A stretch of DNA of 64,000 nt from Alectoria sarmentosa. Taxonomy: Eukaryota; Ascomycota; Lecanoromycetes; Lecanorales; Parmeliaceae. Location of the stretch: the NCBI GenBank assembly GCA_009733775.1, contig WOGZ01000025.1, forward strand, positions 124,001-188,000, in the 5' to 3' direction. Below the pieces are notes generated by a model that saw only the letters and a program-made list of their open reading frames with translations, did no database searches and was not told the origin of the DNA. The position numbers and the translations under genes were made by a program. Of the stretch, positions 1 through 12,600 are shown one piece after another (positions within the stretch are counted from its first letter, which is position 1; the number at the start of each line of letters is the position of its first letter).

Positions 1-357
1 AAGGGAAGAGGTGGTCAGACGTCATGGTGTTCAACGAACAACGATTACAATGCTGCAACGGCAAGGGAAGGAGTCGTCCATGCTCTTGATCCCAAGAATA
101 AGTCACAGCCATCTACCTTGAGCTGCATCAGATATCAACCATGTTCCATGCCACGCGAGCAATTAGCCATGTGCTACCAACTCTACCAGCATTGATTGTT
201 GCAAGACGCTGCGTAATAATCTGTGAGGCCGCTTTGCTATAGGTCTCTTTCCAGGACGATGTGCTCGAGAGGTAGATCGCTGTCGCACATATCCCCACAC
301 TCGCGGCTTTGATCTATTGGCAATACAATCAGCAACTTCATCACAGTTTATGTCTAA

Positions 358-654
358 TTACACACCATTCACAAGCACGCGCAAGGTGCGCCGATGACCT
401 AGCCAAAAGGTCACCCAGAGGGTGAGTACCCCAAGAACGGAAGCAATGCAGCCGAAGACTAGAGTGCTGATGTCGCCAGGGCTCCATTGAGAATCAAGCG
501 AGAAGGCAAAGGGCGTTGCTGTGAAGGAAGAGGTGTTTCGTCTGGCCAACGCTTCGTGTAGCTCTGTCATGCTATGGGCTAGCATGCCATTGACGACGGG
601 CAACATCATGGTACCTGCTGCTGTAATACCTACTCTGTGGATAATGTAGAACAT
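358..654 (-). CDS. Small single-helix membrane protein
   Basis: This is a 98-residue open frame with one clear membrane segment near residues 62-86 (LVFGCIASVLGVLTLWVTFW), followed at once by the positive run GHRR. Before it lies a short Ser/Thr-rich stretch with a possible N-glycosylation site (NTSS, about residue 40). The layout suggests a one-pass protein with an outer or lumenal N-terminus and a very short cytosolic tail. Several Met codons lie in the first 28 residues, so the start is open; the Met pair near residues 16-17 would also serve. From memory, similar short proteins with a W-SPGD lead into one helix occur in fungal genomes, but I know of no assigned function. No introns are needed. 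It stands alone at the window edge. Confidence 0.45.
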   Translation of the reverse strand: MFYIIHRVGITAAGTMMLPVVNGMLAHSMTELHEALARRNTSSFTATPFAFSLDSQWSPGDISTLVFGCIASVLGVLTLWVTFWLGHRRTLRVLVNGV

Positions 655-3577
655 GGATTTGAGGATTGATATTTTTGAAAGGGTTGGAAAGTGGGCTAAA
701 GATCAACCTTACTGTGACTGTGAAGAAGGCTGAAATGGATGAATTGCTTCTGAACAAGTTGAAAAGAGGCTTTGAGCGGGTATATATATTCGGAGGTATC
801 CAAAAACTAGTTGCTGCAGCTATGCGAGAAATACAATTGAACCCACCAGCGAAGCCTCAATAGTTTTTCGAGCTCATGAGAGAAACCGCGAACGAGGTTG
901 AGGCTTCGCTGGTGGGTTCAATTATATTTCACGCATAGCTACAGCAACTAACTCTTGGATACCTCCATCTGCGAACCACCCGCCATCCGACAGATGTACA
1001 TGCAGAAGCGCGACCTGTTCTTTGAGCGTCCCGATCTCGACAGCGCAGTCCAATTCCTTCATCCCGTCCAGCTGCAGAGCCTGGGCAGTCTATAGAATTA
1101 TCGACGTTCTTAACCGCAACTCGTTCTCTACTTGTAGAGAACATAATTGCGAATAATTGGTCACACCTTGGTTACCTTGCATGAGCATCCGCCGACCAAA
1201 GCATTCTTCCTCACATCGCCAATTTCTAATCAGCCGCAAACCGTGCAACCTTGATGCCTTTGCCAACTTGGATGGTGGAACTGTCAGCGCCATTTATTTC
1301 GTCAATGTATGGAGCGCGGACGGGGTACGGGCATCAGGCTGCAGTGCCAAGGCTCCAAATGGACACGCGCTAATGCACGATTAAGACCGCAGAGCAAACA
1401 CCGATAAAAAACAACTAATTTTTGCTCTCCAGCGTCCTGAAGCACATTCTAGAAAGTAGCGCAATGATTTGTAAGCCATGTCGCGGCACCTCATGATCAC
1501 GATTTGTCAAGATCCAGGAGAGCCCACCCAATTTCCTTTTCATTTCATGAAATTGAAATGGGCGTACTTCTTGTCTGTGCGATCTCCTTTGCCAGAGTGC
1601 AGTCAAGATGCCTTGTCACGTGGCTTCTCACATCCACGACTGGCCGCGATCAGGCACCTTATCGATCTTCAAGTGTGAATCTAAGTGTGGTTTGTGTAGA
1701 TCGACTAAGGACTACAAACCGGCTTTAGCTTTGCGAAAGGTCCTTAGTCATTGCATCCCTAAACGCGAAGGAAGCCTCGTTGACTTTCTGATGCAGCACG
1801 TCTTGACCCACATCAATAATGATGACATGCCGTTGACCCTGGAGAAGAGCACAGGAGGGAGACCTAGGTTGTGGGTATCCTGTCTACGTGGGAGATGTGA
1901 AACGTGCTAATTTCCTTTCAGTCAGGCATCGCCTATTGTTCCTATAATTCGTGATCAGTCTGAGCTACATTCTTCTGACTCAGAAATTACGGTGTGAGTT
2001 AGAAAGTGGGTTTGAGAAAGGCAGAAGAACTAAGTCGGTGAATGAGGACAACGAAGCCGGAACTTGGAAACTCGAATGCTGAAGTAGAATCAATTGAAAC
2101 CGAAGACGATGATTTCCTTCACTCTTCAAAGAACCTGCTTGCCATGATGAGCGTTGCGGTGTATTTTCTCCGGCTGACTTCCATCCCGGAGGCTGTGGGG
2201 TCTCCTCTCTTCTCAACTTATGTACAAACATTGTCCTGTCTTGGAGAAATTTGCTCAATCGGCACACGAGCTGACATCATCGACAGGAAAACATGGTCGA
2301 AAAAGATCTTGATTGTCTGGAGACATGTCTGGAGGAGTGCCTTGAATCCGATGAGTGGGCTACCACGGTTACTGACAAATGTGGTGGCGATGTAAATTTT
2401 GCCCCTATTCGTCGCTATCCACGGTATTTGGTTTTTCTGCAGGCCTTGCAAGATACTGCACCGCGAATGGTTCCACCATTAAATCCTTTGATGGTCCTGG
2501 ACGTATCTTTTGCGACGATGATCCTGTCCATGATCAGACATATTCTCTACGATTCAAAAAGCAGTCGAGTGAGACTTGGGCCCAGAGAAAGAGTAAACGG
2601 CTAATTTACGATAGAGTCTGAGTGGTGGGTTTATCAACCAATGATGCTCGATCTTAAGATATCGAACAAGACCTTTTTCGAACTCTGTGATGATTTTCAC
2701 CTCATGGGTCCAATTCATCCATTAAATATTAGGGCAATTCGACTGCCCATCTCTAAGTTGCATAGACAGGCGGGAGAGCTCCAACAGTACATCGATCGAG
2801 TCGAGCCCAAGTTAGGACTGGCTAAAATCGGTCTTGGAGAACGAGCGGTATCGGAGGACAAGGCTTGACACGCAGCCCTGGGCCTGGAGCTGTTCGCGCT
2901 CCGGCTCATACCATGTTGTAAAATGCTAGTATGTCGACCTTCCGACAATGTACCTTGACAGTCGTGGAGGATTGCGAGATCTCTATCAAGGCCTTTCTTG
3001 CAGTGCAGCCGCATCGATTTTTTCGTACCATCGTACTACAGTAATAAGTCCACCAGACCATCGTCCGCCACTGGCAGTAAAATGACGATCTCGCAGTGTT
3101 GAAAGTTGTCGGAAATGTTGGTGAAATAAATTAGAGCCTGACATCTTGGCTTGGGGCCGCTTGAAACACGTGAAGCAAAAGACAGCGTCACAAAATGAAC
3201 CTCACGTGACACTCCAAACATAACATGAAATCTGAGCAAAGCACAATTTGCGGAATGCATTAATATGGCATAAATTGAGGGACCGCCTGATCACAGCACG
3301 TCTCTGCCGAGGGTCTAGACTTAGAGTAGCCGTCGATCAGCCGTGCTCCCGAAACCTGCTCTGATCCCTGCAAGCCAGATCGCGTGGCAGACCATACGTC
3401 ATTTTTACGCTATCGCTCTCACACGCGTCATGGTCACAATCCCTTTTCCTTCTTATCAACAACACTAAACAAAATCAACAAAATCAACATTCTCTCCCTT
3501 ACCACTTACTGTGCCATTCACCAGACATATACGATATCAGCACCTTTCTTTCGTGCTCAAGAGTAATAACCGCAACC
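655..3577. other. Gene-poor stretch, no supported gene
   Basis: Only short frames (under about 120 codons) that overlap one another on both strands are present, with no convincing chain of exons. A frame at 2641-2868 (75 codons) has a helix-like composition but no recognisable family. The one clear structure is the inverted repeat at 792-966, listed separately. The last 200 bases before 3578 are pyrimidine- and A-rich, as expected for a fungal promoter and leader of the next gene. Confidence 0.5.
792..966. repeat. Inverted repeat, two 69-bp arms, 37-bp loop
   Basis: Bases 792-860 and 898-966 are reverse complements with 6 mismatches in 69 positions, separated by 37 bases. The inner 26 positions of each arm are a perfect match. 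Five of the six differences are transitions, two of them CA-to-TA in one arm. If transcribed the region would fold into a long hairpin. No terminal target-site duplication is obvious. Confidence 0.85.
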
Positions 3578-4067
3578 ATGACCGAGTGGACCAAGAAGAA
3601 GTACAATGATGCCTACACCGAATATATGCCATGGATAGAAGACAAAGTCCTCGGCTACTGGGGCGAGAACAAGACCAGCTACACCGCCAAAGGTAACGCT
3701 GCCTCCAGATTCTATCCCCTCACCCTTCTGTCTCTCCCTGCGTTCCTTTCTCTCGCCCCCCACCCTACTCTCCTCACGCCCTGCTAATCCGTCCTCTCCG
3801 ACAGAAAAGCTCAACACCGACCTCACCGGCGACAAGAATGTCCAAGCCATCCAAGGCGGCATCGCCGAAGGTGTCGGGGGCCAGCTCTCTAGTGGCGGTC
3901 TACTGGGCGGGGTGGGCGATATGACATCCAAAGAAGGTGTCAACCGTGCCGAGAGAGGGGACCCGGGATTGGACCCGAAAGAGTTGGAGAAGCTGAATGC
4001 GCAGAAGAAGCAGGAGAAAGGATGGACGGAGACGTTGTCGATGGGGTATTTGGGGGGAAGCAAGTAG
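3578..4067 (+). CDS. Conserved small fungal protein, 125 aa
   Basis: Two exons, 3578-3692 and 3805-4067, are joined across a 112-base intron (GTAACG..CCGACAG). The frame is kept (115 + 263 bases) and gives 125 residues. The N-terminus (MTEWTKKKYNDAYTEYMPWI) is rich in aromatic residues. A glycine-rich middle (about residues 55-80, GIAEGVGGQLSSGG) leads to TSKEGVNRAERGD and a Lys-rich tail. No signal peptide or membrane helix is visible. I recognise the pattern as a small protein seen in many filamentous fungi, but I do not know a demonstrated function. The start is the first ATG, preceded by the A-rich context CAACC. A C/T- and A-rich leader at 3440-3570 supports a well expressed gene. Confidence 0.8.
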
Positions 4068-4568
4068 GGCGATTGAGGGGTATGATTAGGTTGGTGTTGG
4101 GATCCGGATGGGATTGATGAGTACCGAGCCGCTGCGGTGGACTAATAACAGACTGCATGTACCTTTGCTCGGTTTCTGGCGTTATGATGTTTTATGCTAT
4201 CGATGTCTTATCTAATGATGGATGAAGAACATCTTCAAGCGGCCACCTTCGTGTCCTCCCATTTGTCACCAGCCATTGAATATGTGCCCTTTAGAAATGT
4301 CAGTATCCGAATTAGAACGTCCAAGCTGTTTCCCAATACAATATCCCCAACTACAACATCGCGTCGAAAGTTCGAAAAGCTGACCAAAGGCCAAAGTAAC
4401 ACACTCATGTCGGTCAACTTCGAAAATTAGATGTGATAAAAGACCGCTCTGACATGGTAGATCCACGGCTACAGATCGTCCTCACGAGTCATCCCAACCT
4501 CAGCCAAGACACAGCTTGACAAGCTTCCACGATCCCTTCCCGTGAAATGATTCCCTTTTCATTTCCAA
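4068..4568. other. Intergenic, nothing seen
   Basis: This holds the 3' flank of the small conserved gene and the 3' end region of the decayed gene on the other strand. No coding signal or repeat was found. Confidence 0.5.
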
Positions 4569-5560
4569 TCAGGCAGGAAGAACATCTGACGCGTGCCACA
4601 CTCCCCCAAAGCGCCAACTTTCCAACCCAGAGAACTGCCAAAGAGAGCCTACACCCAACTCAGGCACTTCCCTTCTAAATCGCCATTTGCACACCGATGG
4701 CTGACACTGCCACCAATTCAAAAGAAGATAGACTCCAGCCACGACCAGCAACAACACGAATGACTTCCACAATACAGATGCTAGCTTGTCGGAATAGCTA
4801 ACATTGTCCCCTCGCATGCCATGGATCGAGCGGGCCTCATACCTACGAGCTTCACGCCATTGTGTAATGTATCTGTACATTTCCGCTGCGGGGAACCTGG
4901 ACAGTGGTACGGTTTGTCGGTTTGATGGAGCATTTAAAGCGAAAACATGTGCTTTTATGCGGGCTCGAAGAACCCACCCAGGTAAATGGTCCATGGAAGC
5001 ATGACATGAAGCTTCGGGCGCTTTCGAGGTTCCATATCCTATTGGGGCCTCGGAACCAATGCGTTCGTGCACTTCTGCAGATAAGTCTGGCCTTAGGCTA
5101 GACCGTTAGCCAGTCTTTAGCTCTCGATAGTCTGACTGCGGCCATTCCCGTGGGATCGAAAGCGGCGTTTCGCTCTTGACATAGGTCTTCTTACAAAGTT
5201 CAAGATCTTGGTCAAGAAGCAGTAGGATGCCGTATTCAGGGTGGATCGTCGATGGGTGTATAGTACTGGAAGATTCAATGCACGAACACGCAGTCTCGAA
5301 GACCGCTCATCAAGACTCTTGCCGCCGAAAGAGGTGAGCTACCACGATTAGTGCTCACAGAGAATACAACGTTTTCACCGTTATCAATCAATGGAAAGTT
5401 ACAACGAGCGCAACAGCCTCCTTTTTGCGCTGGTCAGTGGACAGAATCACGACAGGATGGTCAAAGCAGCCATCAGAACTTTTTCGGCCCGAGAGCGTGA
5501 AAAAAAGACCAAAACTCAGATGGATATGTGGCGTTTCAAAATAAGGTGAACAGGGTAGAA
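4569..5560 (-). pseudogene. Decayed copy of the 6442-7253 membrane-anchored gene
   Basis: Read on the minus strand, this block carries the same landmarks in the same order as the intact gene at 6442-7253. They are SSDGCFDHPVVILSTD near 5490, an intron at the same place, LTSFGGKSLDER near 5320, then HPEYGILLLLDQDLEL and KKTYVK near 5190-5240. A C-terminal part with one membrane segment (SFVLLLVVAGVYLLLNWW) lies near 4720-4770. The copy is broken. One base is missing between the LTSFGGKS block and the HPEYG block, an in-frame stop follows the DYRELKTG segment near 5110, and no good initiator is seen upstream. The C-terminal part is still open for 167 codons (4569-5072), so a shortened product cannot be excluded. 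It is most likely one member of a tandem pair that lost function. Confidence 0.65.
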
Positions 5561-6441
5561 AAGACTCGCGATTTCGCCGTTTTCGTAGTTTAGGGAGGAG
5601 AGTGGGCTAGGTATGACGACTCCTGCAACTTCAGGATTACTTGCATGAGACTTTGGCAAGACTTTGCCTTCTCGATAACAATACGGCACAGGATTGATGG
5701 GACTACAGTAAGAGCAGCGCTCGTCTTGGAGGAGAGATTTTGACTTGTTGAGAGCACTACTTATCTATTAAAGAAGACGTTTTTCTGGCAGCCTCGCACC
5801 CAGCCCCGCCTGTGGCCGACAAATCTTGCAGCTGCAGAATGCCTTGAAAAAAGAAGCGCTCGCTATTCCTCAGGACTTGCAAGAAGACATTGAGAAATCA
5901 GGCGCAAAACCTTCGATGAAGATGCTTTGAGCTTTATTGCCTAAGCGGCGCTCTACACCTAGCCACGTATCATCGTCCCGCCTAGCATGCTTGTTGGTAC
6001 CGTGGGTAGGACAGTCGTATTCATAACCACCTCGACACTGATATGTCTAGTCTTGCGGCTTATTAGTGGGGTCAAATATCATTGAGAATGACACTTGAGG
6101 TCTCACGCCGTTACATCCCCTCTAGACTCGTATCGCTGACTCTTTGGTCTACTTTTTTTGAAAATCGTCACAAGTCTTGGGTCACTAAGCCATTCCTTCC
6201 ACTGAAACATCTTGATGACCACGCCAGACATATACAAACTTTCTCAAGAGTTATCCATAGGCCAAACAACCCATGTTTCCTCAAAGCCAATAGAAGCTGA
6301 GACTTGGCTAAATGAAGCTATTTTCTGGGGTGGCTCAATTAGAACACAGAATGCCGAAGAGCCTGATCGAAGCTGAAAAACTTCAAAGAATGCGAGTTTC
6401 TGTCCCTCGAGATAGCACATCCCAGAGCCGAAAGTCCCAAA
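5561..6441. other. Intergenic, nothing supported
   Basis: The part up to about 5900 may include the lost 5' end of the decayed gene on the minus strand. The rest holds only short random frames (for example 6082-6300 and 6312-6497). Confidence 0.45.
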
Positions 6442-7253
6442 TTAATCGCCCTCCACGAGCTCAAAAGGAGACCACGAGCCCAAAAGCTCCACTATAACAT
6501 CCATCACCCAATGTGTAATTCTGTCCAAGAGATATCGCAAGTAGGCCAAGGCAATGTAGATTACGAACATGACCAGGAACACCACAACCATATTCCGCAA
6601 CGTTGATGTTAGATCGGGAGCAATGGGCCCTTGGTTAACATGGGAACTTCGATGGCTGACACGTGGGGGAGCGAATCTTCTTCTTGGAAGCTCAGGCTCA
6701 GCTGAAACTCTAGCATCGACATATTGCAGCAACTGAGCAAATGAGCGCGGCTTCAGCTCCAACACCTTCCGGCTCTGTAGATCGCGGTAGTTCACTCTTA
6801 GCATTGACCATGGGATCGTATATGAAAGTTCGGTCTTCACGTAAGTTTCTTTGGGAAGTCTGAGGTCGCCGTCAAGCTCAAGCAAGATACCATTGTCAGG
6901 ATGCCTCGGCGCAGGAGCTATCGGTAGATGGAAGCGCCGAATGCGGCGATTGTGCGGATGTCTCTCTTCGAGGGTCTTTCCGCCGAAAGACGTGAGCTAT
7001 AGTTGTGATTAATTCCTATGATACGGAGATTCTGGGCTTTGAGTGTTTGGAAGAGGCTTACGATGAGAGCTTCTGACTGCGCCTTGCGTGAGTCTGTTGA
7101 TATTATCAGGACAAGATGGCCAAAGCAGCCGTCGCTGATATTGGTTCTCAAGAGTTCCACTTCATCGCATTCTGCGCGCTTTTTTAAATAAGAGATCTGG
7201 CCAGGCAGCAGCCCCTCAGTGCGCCAGGACGACTTGCGTAACGGGGACGTCAT
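6442..7253 (-). CDS. Membrane-anchored fungal protein with HPDNG motif
   Basis: Two exons on the minus strand (7253-7062 and 6996-6442) flank a 65-base intron (GTAAGC..ACTATAG). The frame is continuous and gives 248 residues. Seen in order: DGCFGHLVLIISTD (about residues 42-55), LTSFGGKTLEERH after the splice, APRHPDNGILLELDGDL and KETYVKTE (about 85-115), a basic Pro/Arg-rich stretch, and a membrane helix near the C-terminus (MVVVFLVMFVIYIALAYLRYL, about 200-220). I recognise this set of motifs (GCFxHxVxxLS, ITSFxG, HPDNGxLL, SYVKT) as an uncharacterised family common in filamentous ascomycetes; no reaction is known to me. A decayed copy lies 0.9 kb downstream on the same strand, pointing to local duplication. 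The first exon is short of the usual N-terminal leader, so an extra upstream exon (7254-7440) is possible. Confidence 0.7.
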
Positions 7254-8027
7254 CGCTCAAAGAGTTGATATATTGGGGGATGTAACTGTTTTTGACAGGG
7301 GTAGAAAAAGAAGCAGCATTTATTTTCGTCCGTAGCGATCGAGATGCTGTGAGCTGTTGGTTTGGCCATTGAAGACTCAATTCTCGGCAGCCTTTTACGT
7401 GTTCTGCCTGCCTAGGGCTGAAACTGGTCGCTGCATTCAATCAAAAATCCGTCCATGACGGCGCCTTACGGCTTTCAAAGGGTGCCTTGAGCGGATTTGT
7501 GAAGCTGAGCTAAGGATCTGGAAGTCTTTAGCAAAAGTGTTCAACAAGTGCACAATTTCTCATGTTATCAAAAGCGGGCTCGGTATTGTAATTTATTGGC
7601 GCCGCTATCGATACCGAAGACTGTAACAGACTTACTTTTCTAATAATTCCTGTCATTCACCCATTGTAACCAATCTTCCGAACTGTATCTGGCACCAGCT
7701 CGAGACGTGAGCTTCAAAGAGCTTGTCCCATCGATAACCGTTCATCACTCGGCCACCAGGACTTTTCAAAACCAACGAGCGTTTCAAAACCAGGTTCTTC
7801 ATCGCGACTCTTGTGGGGCCAACGGCTTTGCTTGGTAGTGACGTTCTTTCATACTCTCACATTTTCCTCGGCTTCTTTATTCACCCACGAGCCTTGTTCT
7901 TAAAGGTGTACCTCTACGTTGAACTTCCAGACTTGATCTTTTGTTCTGCACGTTCATTTCTCCTAGCTCGATCCTCAACAACACCCCACACAGGTGTTTA
8001 TTGGTCTATCAGACCGGAGTTTCTAAC
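7254..8027. other. Intergenic between divergent genes
   Basis: This is the likely shared upstream region of the minus-strand gene at 6442 and the plus-strand F-box gene. A 74-codon open frame (7216-7440, minus) could hold an extra 5' exon but shows no motif. No repeat was seen. Confidence 0.45.
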
Positions 8028-9676
8028 ATGTCCGCAAAGCGGCAGAAGTTGAGGCATCGCAAAACTCCCTTGTCGGAGACTTTCCTCGCGGAGGACAGTG
8101 CATACGTACCTCCATCAAGTCTCAGAGATGATTTCGGGAAAAAGTTGCGACCAGAGAAGAGAGCGCCCAAGAAAACGGCGCCCAGGAGAGTAAAGCGACC
8201 GCGAACTCATAACCCACGAGATCCTTTTCATATGTTTAGTGATGATGAGGTATATTTGATCATCGCACTGCTTCCTGCGAGAGACACTGAGACGCTGAGA
8301 CGAGTCTCGAAGCTATGGAAGGCGAGCTCAGAATACCACTGTGGGAAGAGCGCCTTAGTGCGGCATTTTCCCTGGGCGGCCGCGAAAGCCGCCAGATTTG
8401 ATACGAGGGAAGCAGCAAATTTGCAGTTCAGAAGATGCCGTACGTACAAGTATCACGTCTAGTGAATTCAATTCTCAAGCTGATTCTCATCGCAGTGCAT
8501 TTTCAGCAGAACCTGGAAGCCGGATTTGCTACACGAGCTATCCGATGCGATGGTGCCTCAGACTGGGATATTCGCGGAAATCGTCTGATATGGTCTAAGG
8601 GAGACGAGGAAGTGTCGATCTGTGACTTGAGAACCGCTGACAACAAATCAATCCTCGAATCCGAGCTTTTAAGCCTCGATACTAGCCATTCATTGCCAGA
8701 AGTCACTGGCAGACCATATGTTCGGATTCTTCCTGGGGGCGACTTTTTGATAACGACCTTGACGACGTTTGTGATCAAAGACACAATCAAAGAGACTCAC
8801 CAACTCAGAAGAATCTCGGCACAGGGATATATCCTATGGAGTGTTGAATTAGACGCCTTTATGACCCGACCGGCCGTTGGAGAAGACAGTGTGTACTTCA
8901 GACGTGGTCCGTGGTATAGGGACGATTCTCGCACTTGTAAGATGTCTTTCGCGAAATACAGACTGAGTGATGGATCAAAGATATTCGATGAGACCATGCC
9001 TCCAGAAACGCAGGAAAATAGGAAAATTCCAAGCCTTGACAGGTCCTTGGTGTTGTCTGGGAACGAATGTTTGGCATCGTGGAGAAGGAAAACCCCCGGC
9101 CGCGGCTATGTGGAAATCTTCTCAACCTCGTCTGGGCAGCTTCTCAAGACCATGTATCAGCCTCGCAGCAGAAACGGACCTCTTCTCAATAGTGTTCTTC
9201 CGAGCTTCCATACTGCTGGGGTTTGGACCACAACCTCACGCACCGTAAAACTTACAACGTACGACGAAGTTCCTGGATCCTTTTTAGAGGCGGAATACCT
9301 TTACGTCGATGGAGATTTCCTTCCTGACCCAAGTTCCATGGCTTTTGACGGAAACCATTCTGTATTTCTTCACACTGTTCACGCTCCCGTGGGCTGGGCT
9401 CCAAGAGATAACAGCAGAGCAAACCCCTTTGCACAATTTGCGATTTCGCAGGTTACACCCACTTCGAACGACGGATTAGAGTCGCCAGAAGGTACGGCCG
9501 TTACTCTTCCAGGCCGGTCAAAAGCAGACGGTAAGAGAAGAGATTTCGAGCTTGAATTACCTTGGGAGCTAGAGGACGACGAGGGTGACTTTTTTGGCAT
9601 GATGAATGACTATTTGATCTACCAAAGCCCCAAGAATGGAGTTTTGGTTCTAGTGGACTTCTGGCCAACGTGGTGA
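8028..9676 (+). CDS. F-box protein, 530 aa
   Basis: Two exons, 8028-8439 and 8496-9676, are joined across a 56-base intron (GTACGT..ATCGCAG), giving 530 residues. The N-terminal 60 residues are basic, with nuclear-signal-like runs (APKKTAPRRVKRPR). An F-box-like helical motif follows at about residues 66-110 (DPFHMFSDDEVYLIIALLPA, then DTETLRRVSKLWKASSEY). The C-terminal 400 residues are rich in beta-strand patterns (WDIRGNRLIW, RILPGGDFLITTL, GYILWSVELDAF), consistent with a degenerate propeller that would bind the substrate. F-box proteins of this kind recruit targets to SCF ubiquitin ligases; the target cannot be told. The ATG was chosen because it follows stops in all frames and precedes the basic stretch. 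Codon use is ordinary. An ORF antisense to it is a shadow. Confidence 0.75.
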
Positions 9677-12600
9677 AGGTAGATTCGGTAGAAAGGCTCA
9701 AATTCTGTGCAGACTAGGGAATGGATAAAAGCAGCACCATATTATTTCGGCGCAGTTTTTGCAACTGGTTGGATTACTTGGGGAGAAAGACCACAAGATT
9801 GCAAATTGGAAGCTCAAAAATTACGTTAATTCGCAAAAGAGACAGCACAAGATGGTTTCCGGCCCAAAAAAAATGCATGGATGGTCTCATTCCGAGCTTT
9901 GGTTTTGCCATTTCCGGATCCAGCAAGCAAGCTGTCGGGAGAAATGACAACCAAGGATGCCGACCTCATTTTGTTTTGACGTCGAATTTGGGCATTCGTC
10001 CTAGATAATCTGCCGTTTATGAAATAGACTGCTTCAGAAGAGCATTGAAAAGCAGAAAAGCTTCTTTCTGGATACCTATTCTTTGCTATTTCAGGGACTT
10101 TTACCTCTTCGACTGGCTTTCCTCTGGTATCTGACTTGGTACTCGAACCACAATCTACGATAATATGAGGCTTCTACCCCAAAATATCTGCCATCTTAGG
10201 TTACTTTTCCTTCAAGAAGCGTGTCAGACTGCTGCCAAATCTGCTTTTTTGGTGCTGATATTGTCGATATCTTGAGGACTTTTTCCACTTCGACAGACAT
10301 TTTCCTTGGCACCTGGCCTACTTTCGAGTCACAAAACACCACTCCAAACTTCCTCAAGGAAAACAATGCTCGCGGTCACTACTGAAGTGGTCGTTGAGCA
10401 GTGATGATTGATCCAACATATCTTGGGCTCCACAAAATTATGCAGGGCACTGGGTCCAAAATGGGTCATTTCCTTGCAGGTTAGGGTGTTCTTTTCGCTC
10501 TCACTGGGAGACCGCTACATAAGCCGATCCCGTTTCTTGGCCTTTGGAATCAACAGGGCCTCTGGCAAGATCGTTAATTTTGTGGATGCCACCCCTGGCA
10601 TAAGAGATGCTTTGCCGGAACAGTGGCGGTGAAATGCGCTCTCGCAGCCTTTCGCAAATTCTCGTCGAGTATCCTCTACCTTTGCTATACAACGAGCGCG
10701 GTTGGAAAATTTTTGTTCCGAACCTTGCTTTACACATATCTTCTTCGGGCGGATGGTATTACTGGCTTTACGGTGCTCGCTCTACGAGCCTTCGTAGCGC
10801 GACGATCATACAGGAGCTGAAAAATGCTATACGAAACATTCGAAGTGCTTTGAAATAATTCCTCAGATTTTTTTTGGGACTTGAGACAACTCAATCACAA
10901 CCTGAATGGTGCTGCCAGTCTCATACATCGATTGGGCCCTAACACAGATCGATAGATTCTCTCGATTGGATTACCAGTGCAGTCGAGTACTGTGCTAAAA
11001 AACTCAAGTCGCTCGACGAACCCATCAACAAATTATAGTATCTCGTTCTCCGCAGAACCAACTCCAGAAGACATTGGCTTCGTTGGACTATGTCTTGAGA
11101 AAACAGTTGATTGCAGGCTCAGCTCCCTAATGCTGTGTTGATTTGAATTTGGCAATCTCAACGAACTCAACACATCAGTAGATGTGCCTGAAATCCAGTG
11201 TATAGTCTTGTAATCATGCTAAAGGTCGAACGAGACAGACAATAATGATGGTGTAGTCACAAGTCTTAGCGAGTTGGTCCTGACTGACCAAAAGCCGTCA
11301 TTGCTTATCAACTCCAGCCAGTCTACTACCAGAGACGAGAAACCGAGTATACTCTCGGTCGATGCAAGGCAGCCTTTACGAACTGCCTTCAAGTGAAGTG
11401 ACTCGATTGACATGTATGACAATGCGACCGATCAGAGAAATCAACAGTGCTATTAATATTTGCGTTATTGTTGCGAGATCCATATTTACGCAAGTTCCCC
11501 TTAGATTTTGTTCGGACTCGGAGATCATTTCAGTATATCTCAAAATCGATACATCGGTTTAGAAGTGTTCATGTTCTTATTACACTAAGAACTCGAGTGT
11601 ACCATGACTAAGGATATCAGCGCCATGGAAAGAACACTGGCCTTTTCCATCCCCAACATGGTCTCGACAGCATCGAGGTCATGCCCAGAAGCCTTGGTGT
11701 TCGCAGTACAAGGCGCTTCTGGTTGGCGTTGATGCGCATGCCACCAGGCGGCCAGGGAAGAAGCAACAAAAACAGCTCGAGCTCAGAGATTGAAAAGGTC
11801 ACCAAGTGTCCCCGGCTAGCTCCGCAAAACCCAACCTTGACTAGCTAATCATCCTCTCTGGCCTCACAAAGACACTCCCAAAAAAGGTGCTCAGCGGCAA
11901 GATGCAGAAAGAGACCTCGAATCCGTGAATTAGAAATGAAGTTTCAGATGGGGCAATATGTTCAGAACAACCCAGAATTGAATTCGTCGACGAATTGGAT
12001 CCCACTGAAGAGTCACCTTGCCGATCCGCGCCGGTTGCACCTTCGCCGTTGGATTCTCCAACCTTTCCTGTGTGCTGCCCTCTCTGTGTGCCATCTTTGC
12101 TGAACGCATCTTGGAATAGTCATCGTCGCTGGTCCCAAAGTATCTTCCGCTTGATGAGCCATCTAAGCCCCGACGAGTCAGCGCCGGTCCTGACAAGGTC
12201 CGCGCTAGATGAGGCCTGGGGAGGCGCCCGGCCAACGTCAGATGTTAGCCTTCTTCTCCCTTCCTCCCTTCTTCATTTCCGTCCTATCCTCTCAGCCGCA
12301 AACCATCAAGGCTCTCCACGGCCTCTGGTATCCACTGTCAGTCTGCCTGCGACACCACTCCACAAGCCCACTCCACAAACTCCAATGTTACCCGCTTCTT
12401 TGACCTTCCAGCCTTCAACTCCCCGCAGCACAGGGCTCTTCACACCGCTCCCTCTCCACCCCCGCACACCATACCACTTCCGCGAATTCATCTCGCAACC
12501 CTCGTGCACGGCACATGTGCGAGCAGAAGGCCAGCGCCCCGGTAAGTCATCATTGTTTGCTGTCTGATTTGCGAGCTTCAATTCACAAGCTAATACTGGC

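Noticed and set aside
11995..12567. A 190-codon plus-strand frame rich in Ser, Pro and Leu
   Set aside because: The composition follows the C/T-rich leader-like DNA; there is no domain and no conserved start. It was kept only as a note on a possible truncated 5' end.
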